From contig NC_053041.3 in NCBI RefSeq assembly GCF_002575655.3, positions 304,329,554 through 304,393,553 of the forward strand: DNA of 64,000 nucleotides, in the 5' to 3' direction. The position numbers and the translations under genes were made by a program. Positions 55,065-64,000 of this stretch are shown here, piece after piece (within the stretch, counting starts at the first letter, position 1; each line of letters opens with the position of its first letter). This DNA is from Aegilops tauschii subsp. strangulata. Its lineage: Eukaryota > Streptophyta > Magnoliopsida > Poales > Poaceae. The notes below the pieces were generated by a model. The model worked only from the letters and a program-made list of their open reading frames with translations, was not told the origin of the DNA and made no database searches.

Positions 55065-57825
55065 ATGAGGAACTTGAAAGACGAGAAAACCAAAATTTAT
55101 CCCTCATCTACGAGGGGAGGTAAGGAACTGCCATCTAGCTCTGCACTTGATTCGTCTTCTGTCTTGAGTAAACTTGCGACACCTAAACCTGCTTCTGCTA
55201 TTAATTCTAATATGTCGCATGTTATTGATGATGCCACTTCTGCTATGCATGATACTTATGATGAAACTACTTCCATGCTTGATAATATTGTGCCACTAGG
55301 TGAATTTCTGGATGAACAACTTGCTAGGGTTAGAGAGAATGAAATTATTGAAACTGATAATATTGATGAAAGTGATGATGAAGATTCTCCCCCTAGATAT
55401 GAATTGCCTGTTGTGCCTGAGGGTTATGTTATGGATGAAGAAACTGCTAGAGATTTTCTTGCTTGCAATGATAGATATGATCTTAAGAAATTATTAGCTA
55501 AGCTGAAAGAAAAATATTTGAATGCTAGAATGAAATATGACCCTGCTTTTGCTACTTCACCTATCTGTATTTCCGATAAGGATTATGATTTCTCTGTCGA
55601 TCCTGAGATAATTAATTTGGTTGAATCTGATCCTTTTTATGGCTATGAGTCTGAAACTGTTGTGGCACATCTTACTAAATTAAATGATATAGCTACCCTA
55701 TTCACTAATGATTAGAAAACTCGCTACTACTATATCCTTAAATTATTTCCGTTCTCATTAAAGGGTGGTGCTAAAATATGGTTTAATTCTCTCGATCCTG
55801 GTTGTGTGCGTAGTCGCCAGGATATGATTTACTACTTCTCTGCTAAATATTTCCCCACTCATAAGAAACAAGCTGCTTTTAAGGGAAATATATAATTTTG
55901 TGCAAGTTGAAGAAGAGAGTCTCCCACAAGCTTGGGGGATGCTTCTCCAACTACTTAATGCTTTGCCTGATCATCCTCTCAAAAAAATGAAATACTTGAT
56001 ATCTTTTATAATGGACTAACTGATGCTTCCACAGACCACCTGGATAGTTGTGCTGGTTGCGTTTTCAGGGAAAGAACAGTTGATCAAGCTGAATTGCTAT
56101 TGAATAATATGTTGACTAATGAAAATAATTGGAAACTTCCTGAACCAACTCCTAAGACAACTCCAAAGAAAAGGGGTATTCTATTTCTCAGTCCTGAAGA
56201 TATGCAAGAGGCAAAGAAATCCATGAAAGAAAAGGGTATAAAGCTGAAGATGTTAAGAATTTACCACCTATTGAAGAAATACATGGTCTTGATAACCCGA
56301 CACAGGTAGTAAAGGTAAATTCTCTTTATAGATTTGATGAAGGTGATATTCCTCGTTATAAGTCTGCTAGCCAGTGCTTAGATGAGTTTGATAATTTTAT
56401 TGTTAAACAAGAAAACTTCAATGCTTATGTTGGTAGACAATTGAAACGCAACGCTTATATGATTGAACACTTGAGTGATTATATGTCTAGAGTTAAAGGT
56501 GAACTCAAACTTATTAGTAAACATGCTTCTATGGTTACCACTCAAGTAGAACAAGTACTTAAAGCTCAAAATGATTTGCTCAATGAATTAAATAATAAGA
56601 AAAATGATAATGCTATTAGAGTTGTGACTAGAGGGGGTAGAATGACTCAGGAACCTTTGTATCCCGAGGGCCGCCCTAAGAGAATTGAGCAAGATTCTCA
56701 GAGAACAAATGTTGATGCACCTAGTCCTTCTAAGTAGAAGAAAAAGAAAAATGATAGGACTTTGCATGCTTCTAGTGAACCTGTTGTTAACACACCTGAG
56801 AATCCCAATGATATTTCTATTTCTGATGCTGAAACACAATTTGGTGATGAACATGAACCTAGTGATAATGTTAATGATGATGTTCATGTTGATGCTGAAC
56901 CTAGCAATAACAATGATGTAGAGATTCAACCTACTGTTGATCTTGATAACCCACAATCAAAGAATCAACATTATGATAAGAGAGACTTCGTTGCTAGGAA
57001 GCACGGTAAAGAAAGAGAACCATGGGTTCAGAAACCCATGCCTTTTCCTCCTAAACCATCCAATAAAAAGGATGATGAGGATTTTGAGCGCTTTGCTAAA
57101 ATGATTTGACCTATCATTTTGCGTATGCGTTTGACTGATATGCTTAAAATGAATCCTTATGCTAGGTATATGAAATATATTGTTACAAATAAGAGAAAGA
57201 TACCGGAAGCTGAAATTTCCACCATGCTTGCTAATTATACTTTTAAAGGTGGAATACCTAAGAAATTAGGAGATCCAGGAGTACCAACTATACCATGGTC
57301 CATTAAAAGAAACTATGTTAAAACTGCTTTATGTGATCTTGGAGCCGATGTTAGTGTTATGCCTCTTTCTTTATATCGTAGACTTGATTTGAATAAGTTG
57401 ACACCTACATAAATATCTTTGCAAATGGCCGATAAATCAACTGCTATACCTATCGGTATTTGTGAGGATGTGCCTGTTGTGGTTGCAAACGTTACTATTT
57501 TAACGAACTTTGTTATTCTTGATATTCCCGAGGACGATAGTATGTCGATTATCCATGGTAGACCTTTTTTGAATACTGCAGGGGCTGTTATTGATTTGCA
57601 ACAAAGGCAATGTCACTTTTCATGTTAATGGTAATGAGCATACGGTACACTTTCCGAGAAAACAACCTCAAGTCCACAGTATCAATTCTATTGGAAAAAT
57701 TCCATCGATTATTATTGGAGGTTTTGAATTTCCTCTTCCTACTGTCAAAAATAAATATGATATTCTTATTATTGGGGATGTGCATATCCCCGTTGAGGTA
57801 ACCTAGTGCTATTCGAAAATTCTCT
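55065..57825 (+). pseudogene. Gag-protease of the second Athila-like element
   Basis: ATG at 55065 opens a 216-codon N-terminal part, Ser/Asp/Glu-rich, ending at a TAG (55713). The same frame continues into the gag core YYYILKLFPFSLKG...KIWFNSL, but is disturbed near 55890 and 55985. Frames at 56094-56309, 56441-56737 and 56762-57109 cover the rest of gag and an acidic linker. The 57119-57628 part has the retropepsin-like core ALCDLGADVSVMPLSLYRR and a MSIIHGRPFLNTAG motif. Several single-base stops and slips break it. After the protease end (about 57805) no RT is seen before the next insertion, so whether pol ever followed cannot be told here. Confidence 0.85.
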
Positions 57826-58037
57826 TGTTTCATGCAATTCGGAATGAGTTTGTTAACAAGACTTGATCAACCTTGTTAGTGGATTCCTTTTGATGAGCAT
57901 GAGATGGATGGAGTTAGAAAGCACAACTCTCTGTACCTCCTTTTACTTTCTGTTATTTAGATTAAATAAAGCAAAAATAGTATTTTATGTCTGTTTTCTG
58001 AATTATCCGTGCAATAAAAATTACCCCGAAAATAAAA

Positions 58038-59226
58038 TGTCGGTGGAAAACGACACCTATGGGATCACAAGAATCCCTACTACGGTTGTCGGGGCGCGTG
58101 GTTGTGAGAAGAGCAGGATTAACAGTCAACATAAGGATCGTTTACCCAGGTTCGGGCCGTGAAGATGCGCAATACCCTAGTCCTGGTTTGGTGTGTATTT
58201 GAGAGAGTTCTTGAGCTCTCGAACTAGCTATGGTGGCTGCGTAGTCCAAAAGAGCCGAATCCCTCTCCAGTACGCCTTGAGCCTCCTTTTATAGTCGAAA
58301 GGGGCTACCACAGTGGCACACAGGAGGTGGAAAGGTATATAGTGGTGCAAGCTTATCGCCCGTGTTACAGGACAAGACGCATTTAATGCGTAGCTTAGGT
58401 GTCCCTTAGCTTTATCAGGGGCGGGAACGAGGCCCGTCCCGTCCGTCGCCGCCTCGCCTTGCTTCGACACGCGCCCAGGGCAGCAATGCATGCGGCGCCA
58501 TGTAGGCAGGCAGGTAGCTGAGACGGCGTGGTGGTAGCGTCTTCACGAAGATCTGCATGCCACCATGCAGGTGCTTGCTTAGTTGGCGTAGAGGCCGCCC
58601 GACGCCACGCAGGTGCCTGCCCAGTTGGTTGAGCTAGCAGCTGCTTGGGGACGGCGGTGGAGTCTTGGTCGATGCGGGCCTGGCTGTGGCCCCGCTGACG
58701 CCCTCGGCAAGGGCCTTGCCGGGGGCCCGACAAGGGTCTTGCCGTGGCGTTGCAGTCGTCCCAGGCAAGGTGCTTGCCGGGGGTCTTGTGGATTTCCTCG
58801 GCTGGGATCCCGCCGAGGGTCGCCGTCTTCTGGTCCTCATCTGATCTCAAATGTTCATGATCTTGACGAAGATCTGCATGCCACTACAGAGGCGCCTCTC
58901 GAGCCCTGGTTCCAACGCGGTTGGTTGGGTCGGAACCCGTGGGCACAAGGGTGGCAATCGCTGTTGGCATCGGGAAAGTTGCCCCGGCAAGGCTCTTGCC
59001 GGGGCCGCGGAGGCCGCCCTAGCAAGGGCCTTGCCGGTGGAGTCCACCTCGCCCACTTGCTCCTTGGTGTTTCTGGTCTTGGCGTTGCCTCAGTTGTCTT
59101 GTGCCTTTTTCTTCTCTCCAGCTTCCCTCCTCTGCCCTACTTAGTGCGGCCGCGGCGCGCGGCTCCGACTGCCCGTGCACAAGTAAAAGGGGTACAAAGG
59201 AGTGCCCCTACTTTTGTACACTGACA
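58038..59226 (-). mobile_element. LTR of an antisense-oriented element, 1,189 bp
   Basis: It starts TGTCGGTGGAAAACGACACC and ends CACTGACA, giving TGTC...GACA termini. On the minus strand a perfect TATAAAAG box sits at 58287-58294, and GGGGGCTCC adjoins the LTR on its right as a polypurine-like tract. The element therefore reads leftward. A GTTTACCCAGGTTCGGGCC motif is shared with the 43911/52426 LTRs. It interrupts the gag-protease element; its other LTR is not in the window. Confidence 0.78.
58287..58294 (-). promoter_or_regulatory. LTR promoter TATA box, minus strand
   Basis: Minus-strand TATAAAAG within the 58038-59226 LTR. It supports the leftward reading of this element. Confidence 0.6.
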
Positions 59227-59634
59227 GGAGCCCCCGGGCCTCGGCCACACATAAGCGCGACACGTTGTTGGCCCAGACCCAAAACGGTGCGCGGGCAGGT
59301 GGGGCGGATTTTCACCGCAGTAACTCTTCGTCCGCTGCGCATCCCCACGACCCGCGTCGAACGCGCATCATGGAGGATCGTGCGTGATGTGGGGGGCATG
59401 CGTGGGGCGGTTTCTGCACGCATGCGTCACATCGCAGTTAATGGGAAAGGAGGCGGCCCGCACCTTCCCCGTAAAAAGGAATAACCACGGGCACGCTGCT
59501 CACTTTACCCCCCTTCCTGTGTCTTCTCCAATCTCAGAGCCGCCGCCCCCTTTCTTCCTCCTTCTCGAGCTCTCGCCTTCGCTTGGCGCCGCTGCACCTT
59601 CGCCATCCTCCGCCCCTTGCTTCTCGCAGCCGCC
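59227..59634 (+). other. Promoter-like region for a second antisense gene
   Basis: GC-rich sequence between the LTR and the ATG at 59635, with a CT-rich leader (CTTTCTTCCTCCTTCTCGAG). Same position relative to the LTR as the promoter of the 44933 gene. No other gene is seen. Confidence 0.35.
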
Positions 59635-59838
59635 ATGGCTCCTAAATCCACCAAGGGCAAGGGAGTGTCCAAAGATGCTGGGGCGACGGAGCCGCCGGAG
59701 AGTGAGCAGGCGGCGCGACGGACGCAACTCGCCTACTTCCCCTCCACGGTCGATGTGTTCGAGCTCCGAGACTGCTTCAGGCCCCTGTGGGGGTGCAAGA
59801 TGGGGGAGAGACGACGGGGCATCCAGCCACGTGTGTCA
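59635..59838 (+). pseudogene. Truncated antisense gene start inside the retroelement
   Basis: ATG at 59635 (MAPKSTKGKGVSKDAGATEP) opens a frame that continues with LAYFPSTVDVFELRDCFRPL and MGERRRGIQP. It is cut by the next LTR at 59839. Position and orientation match the 44933 gene: plus strand, just inside the LTR of a leftward-reading retroelement. The same class of Transposase_28-type antisense gene is therefore likely, though the conserved core is not reached. The 68 codons present are undamaged. Confidence 0.5.
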
Positions 59839-60373
59839 TGTAACACCCCGCATGTAACTTGCCATAATTGTAACTCCGACTCTTGCCATTTCCGGCTATG
59901 TGATATGTTTTTCCTTCCGTTGTTGGGTTTTGTCTTTCGTTTTGTATTTTGTCATGTCATGCATTTTCATATCATATCATCATGTGCATTGCATTCGCAT
60001 ACGTGTTCGTCTCATGCATCCGAGCATTTTCCCCGTTGTCCGTTTTCCAATCCGGCGCTCCTATCTCCTCCGGTGCACCCCTCTAGTTTTCTTTTGTGTG
60101 CGTGTGTCAAACTTTCTCGGAGTGGACCGAGGCTTGTCAAGTGGCTTTAATATACCACCCGGAATCTACCGGTCAAGTTTCGTTCCATTCGGAGGTCGTT
60201 TGGTACTCCAACGGTTAACCGGGCCTCCGCAATGTCCATTTGATTGTCCAGCAAAAACCCCCTCCAAAACCAGCCCAAAACCCACCAAACTCTCTTCCAT
60301 GCTCTAGGTCGTTCGATCACGATCGTGTGGGCGAAAACCGCACCTCATTTGGAGTCTCCTAGCTCCCTCTACC

Positions 60374-60382
60374 TATTTATAG
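60374..60382 (+). promoter_or_regulatory. TATA-like box in the long LTR
   Basis: TATTTATAG, about 40 bp before a GAAACCCTAACCC leader-like sequence typical of grass transcripts. It would drive a transcript through the exon-like blocks at 62395 and 63703. Confidence 0.45.
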
Positions 60383-60404
60383 GTGGACATCCCGATATAC
60401 ATTT

Positions 60405-60872
60405 GCAGACGAAACCCTAACCCTCTCCCTCCGCGCCGCGCCGGACGCGTCCGCCCGCGCCGGACACGTCCGCCGCGCCGCCCGGCCAACCCGCGAGCGC
60501 TACGTGGCCCGCCTCCGTCTCGCCCCGCCGCCGGCCCGCAGGCCCGTCGCCGGCCCTCCGGGCCCGCGCCGTCCGCCGCCCGCGCGCCGCGCGCCCGCCG
60601 CCGCTCCGCCTCCCCGCCGCCCGTCGCCGGCGCCCCGCCGCCGCGCGCCCCGGCCCCCGCCGCCCGCCACCGGCCGGCCCCGCCATCTCCGCCGCCGGCG
60701 CCCGTGCCCCGCCGCCCGGAGCCCGCCGACCCCGCCGTCCTCTCCTCCTCCGGCGACCGGCGCCGCCGCCCCGCTCCTCCTCCCTCCGGCCCTGCCTCGC
60801 CGTCGCCCTCCGGCGCCTCTTCCTCCCGCCGGCGGCCCAGCCCCGATCGAGATCTGGATCGATCTCTCTGTG
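60405..60872 (+). other. CCG-rich first exon-like block of the long LTR
   Basis: Extremely Pro/Arg-coding GC-rich sequence follows the TATA-like box and ends at a possible donor (CTGTG then GTGAGG at 60873). Open frames on both strands over 60.38-60.97 kb result from composition; no conserved protein is implied. Probably a non-coding first exon. Confidence 0.35.
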
Positions 60873-62394
60873 GTGAGGCGTTGACTTTTTCCCCCGAGAT
60901 CCCGTTATTTTTTCCAAGTCCCAGAAACGTTTCAGTATATGCTCCTGTTCCCAATGCAATAACTTTGTGCATGTAGCTCCGATTCGTGCGTATAATATGT
61001 CAAATTGTTCGCCTCGTGATGCTCTTCATTTTGTTCAATTGCATCATTTTCATTAGAGGTCATCTTGATGCCCAAATCTTCGTTGGAAGAGGGCTAGTTG
61101 CTGTTATTCTCTGGTTCTTATCAGAACTTGGAGATTTGTCATTTTTGTATCATTTATTCTGTGCATCTTTTGAGCATGAGCTCTACATGTGTTTTGAAGT
61201 ATGCCATGCCATCTTTCCAGTGGTATAGTCCATGTATTTTTGTTATCTATGTGGTGACTAGCACAAGCATTCAAAGTAGGCCCCGTAATATTTCTGATTT
61301 CAGGGACTTAGTGATTTCTCTAAGTCCTCGTCTGCTGTAATTTTGTTGACATGAAAACTTGATGCTACAGAGAGATCCATGCATCTTTTGGAGATGTTCA
61401 GTAAGGATGTTTTGTCGCTATAGTTGTAATTGATCCATTCCTGCAATTTTTTTGCAATTTTAGAGTACTATAGCATGACTCAATCTTGCTCTACTTTTGC
61501 TATAAAATATTTCTGGCAGATTCTTAACATGACATGCATTTTTGCCAAGCTTATTGTAGTTGATCCATACATGCTATGCAATTTTTCTTGCCATGGATAG
61601 CTTAATAAACATGCCATCTTGCTGTAGGTATGCTTGGTTTGTCATGCATTGCTCTGTAGTGAGTGCTTCAAGCTCACAAAGAGGCCTACATATTAATATT
61701 TCTGCCATGCTCTGTTTTCTTCTAAGTCTGAAACCTGATAACGAAACTTGCTATGTTTACATGCTTGCCATCATATCTTCTGGTCCTTGTTGGCTTATGG
61801 TCAGTAAGGGACTTTTGTCATGTGCGTTTAGTAGAACACTACTATGCCTTGTTTTGCAATGTTAAGTTCCTGTAGCATGTTGATTTCGTGCTCTGAACAT
61901 TGCTATCTGATGCTGATTTCGTGCTCTGTGAACCTATAATCTTTTGCACTTTTGCCATGCTTGTTTGAGCTTGTTATGTTGTGAACTAGCCTTAGCTCAG
62001 TGTTCATCTTTTGTCAAGCATCTCCTGTAGATTACTTCCATGTGCTTTGTTGCTATGTTGGGGTGCTGTAGCATTGTTACTTGTTGCATTTGAAGTGCTA
62101 TCTTGCTGTTTATCGCAGATTAGTGTCATTCTTGTTTTGCTTGCCATTTGCAAACCGTGCATCCGATTCCGGTGATCTTTATATCGATTTCGACCGAAAT
62201 CATCTCATCTTTCCAGTGGAATGCTTGGTTTGCCATGTTACTGCCATGTTCATCATTTTCCTTCCGGAGCATGCATATGCATCGCATATCATATCTTGCA
62301 TATCATACATGTTTTGCATCATGTTGCTTGCGCATTTCTCGTGTTGATTGTGGTACCGTTTGCTTGTGTTCTTGTCTTGGGTAGAGCCGGAAGA
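60873..62394 (+). other. T-rich intron-like region of the long LTR
   Basis: About 1.5 kb rich in TTGCCATGC, TTGTTATG-like and TCTTGC motifs, with no coding frame. It is bounded by a GTGAGG donor and a TTGGGTAG acceptor, which fits a long intron. Confidence 0.4.
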
Positions 62395-62468
62395 CGAGTT
62401 CGTGAACGAGGAACCTGTCGAGTACGCTTACGAGGATCAAGCTTTCGACAACTCTGAGAACCTTGCAG
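62395..62468 (+). other. Exon-like acidic coding block with a GC donor
   Basis: It starts after the acceptor TTGGGTAG and encodes a Glu/Asp-rich peptide (DEFVNEEPVEYAYEDQAFDN). It ends CTTGCAG followed by GCAAGA, a classic GC-AG intron donor. Small in-frame third-position-type composition suggests past coding selection, but that needs comparison among copies. Confidence 0.4.
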
Positions 62469-63702
62469 GCAAGATGACCACCCCTCGAAATCACTTCTAT
62501 CTTTGCTATACTAGTTGTTCGCTCTATTGCCATGCTCGCTACCTATCACTTGCTATATCATGTCTCCTATTTCAGCCTTGTCAGCCCCTAACCATCCTTT
62601 CCTAGCAAACCGTTGTTTGGCTATGTACCGCTTTTGCTCAGCCCCTCTTATAGCGTTGCTAGCTGCAGGTGAAGTTGAAGTTGTTCCAATCGGAACATGG
62701 ACATGTTGGGATATCACAATATCTCTTATTTAATTAATGCATCTATATATTTTGGTTAAGGGTGGAAGGCTCGGCCTTATGCCTGGTGTTTTGTTCCACT
62801 CTTGCCGCCCTAGTTACTGTTATACCGGGATGATGTTCCTTGAGTTTGCGTTCCTTACGCGGTCGGGTGATTTATGGGACCCCCTTGACAGTTCGCCTTG
62901 AATAAAACTCCTCCAGCAAGGCCCAACCTTGGTTTTACCATTTGCGACCTATACCTTTTTCCCCGGGTTTTCTAGAGCCCGAGGGTCATCTTTATTTTAA
63001 ACCCCCGGGCCAGTGCTCCTCTGAGTATTGGTCCAAACTGTCAGTCGCCGGTGGCCACCAGGGGCAACTTTGGTCTGGCCTATCGGAAGCTTGGACAATC
63101 CGGTGTGCTCTGAGAACGAGATATGTGCAGCTCCTATCGGGATTTGTCGGCACATTCGGGAGGCTTTGCTGGTCTTGTTTTACCATTGTCGAGATGTCTT
63201 GTAAACCGGGATTCCGAGACTGATCGGGTCTTTCCGGAAGAAGGTTTATCCTTCGTTGACCGTGAGAGCTTATGATGGGCTAAGTTGGGACACCCCTGCA
63301 GGGTATTATCTTTCGAAAGCCGTGCCCGCGGTTATGAGGCAGATGGGAATTTGTTAATGTCCGGTTGTAGATAACTTGTCACTTGACCCAATTAAAATAC
63401 ACCAAGTGCGTGTGTAGCCGTGATGGTCTCTTCTCGGCGGAGTCCGGGAAGTGAACACGGTCTGTGTTATGTATGACGTAAGTAGGTGTTCAGGACCTCT
63501 TCTGGGTCATTGTTAGATGACGCCCGTCCCATTGCTTCTCTTCTCGCTCTCATTTGCGCAAGTTAGCCACCATATATGCTTTTGCCGCTGCAGCTCCACC
63601 TCTTTGCACCTCCTTGTCCTATAAGCTTAAATAGTCTTGATCTCGCGGGTGTGAGATTGCTGAGTCCCCGTGACTCACAGATACTTCCAACACCAGTTGC
63701 AG

Positions 63703-63800
63703 GTGCCGACGATGCCAGTGCAGACGATGGCGTTGATCTCAAGTGGGAGTTCGACGAGGAACGTGGTCGTTACTATGTGTCTTTTCCTGATGATCAGTAG
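63703..63800 (+). other. Last exon-like block with stop
   Basis: After the acceptor CCAGTTGCAG it encodes an acidic peptide with [20 protein letters not shown] and a stop TAG at 63798-63800. A 3' UTR-like sequence follows to at least 63950. It pairs with the block at 62395 as the end of a spliced frame. Function unknown. Confidence 0.4.
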
Positions 63801-64000
63801 TGGAGCCCAGTTGGGACGATCGGGGATCTAGCACTTGGGGTTGTCTTATTTTCATCTGGATTTTGGCCGTAGTCGGTCTATATGATTGTATTTTGGATGA
63901 TGTATGAATGATATTTATGTATTGTGTGAAGTGGCGATTGTAAGCCAACTCTTTATCCCATTCTTGTTCATTACATGGGATTTTGCGAAGATGACCCTTC

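Larger units (their letters stand above)
59839..64000 (+). mobile_element. Very long LTR (over 4.1 kb), Sukkula/Erika-type LARD by memory, runs off the window
   Basis: It begins TGTAACACCCCGCATGTAAC exactly where the preceding gene is interrupted. No end is reached by 64000. The ~4.2 kb are unique within the window, with a TATA-like TATTTATAG at 60374-60382, a CCG-rich leader, long T-rich introns and exon-like blocks. The abundance of such sequence in Triticeae and its link to LARD elements with multi-kb LTRs is from general knowledge. I cannot confirm here that the whole stretch is LTR and not LTR plus internal domain. Confidence 0.6.

Noticed and set aside
60383..60976. Long open frames on both strands, Pro/Arg-rich
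   Set aside because: They coincide with a >80% GC low-complexity block. Both strands are open and no domain or start context is convincing.

Overview
This window looks like a stretch of a large grass genome of the wheat/barley tribe (Triticeae). It holds no bacterial-type genes, rRNA operons or CRISPR. Instead it has spliced plant-type genes, TA-flanked Stowaway MITEs, two CACTA transposons, a hAT, a Mutator-type MITE and a stack of nested LTR retrotransposons. Family names given here (Sabrina/WHAM-type, Fatima-type, Sukkula/Erika-type) are recalled from established Triticeae repeat knowledge and are tentative; domains, TSDs, TIRs and LTR boundaries were read directly.

Region 1 (1-18.4 kb) is low-copy sequence. 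A coiled-coil reading frame runs off the left edge on the minus strand. Two diverged copies of a 2-2.5 kb block (about 1430-3700 and 5770-8345) flank a small intronless Pro/Ala-rich gene (4616-5317). Each copy carries its own satellite expansion and its own MITE insertions. Then come a decayed gene with a duplicated 114-nt exon (9134-12076), a small two-exon minus-strand fragment, and a multi-exon plus-strand gene resembling the plant En/Spm Transposase_24 family (15198-18115, possibly starting near 13198), which has a premature stop.

Region 2 (18.4-22.9 kb) is a damaged CACTA end with a second, intact non-autonomous CACTA (19632-20880, TSD CTT) inside it. The inner element contains a piece of 5S rRNA-like sequence. 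Next is an antisense-oriented LTR (21741-22737) with part of its internal domain.

Region 3 (22.9-53.6 kb) is an Athila-lineage retrotransposon in the order LTR - internal - LTR - internal. The first internal region is split by a 10.6-kb CACTA (25377-36019, TSD TTA) that carries both CACTA genes on the minus strand, and by an 890-bp hAT (36775-37664, TSD ATATGCAC). The second internal region is split by a complete 8,986-bp retrotransposon (43911-52896, 471-bp LTRs, TSD CCTGT). That element has gag-protease on the minus strand and a spliced Transposase_28-type gene on the opposite strand, with no visible reverse transcriptase.

Region 4 (53.6-64 kb) continues the nesting. Another Athila-like gag-protease element (LTR from 53586) is interrupted by an antisense-oriented element (LTR 58038-59226). 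That one is interrupted by a very long LTR starting TGTAACACCCC (59839 to beyond the window) that contains exon-like segments. Essentially every transposon gene is broken by stops or frameshifts. The least explained structures are a ~100-bp-arm inverted repeat near the CACTA transposase start, the antisense spliced genes inside retroelements, and the exon-like blocks inside the long LTR.
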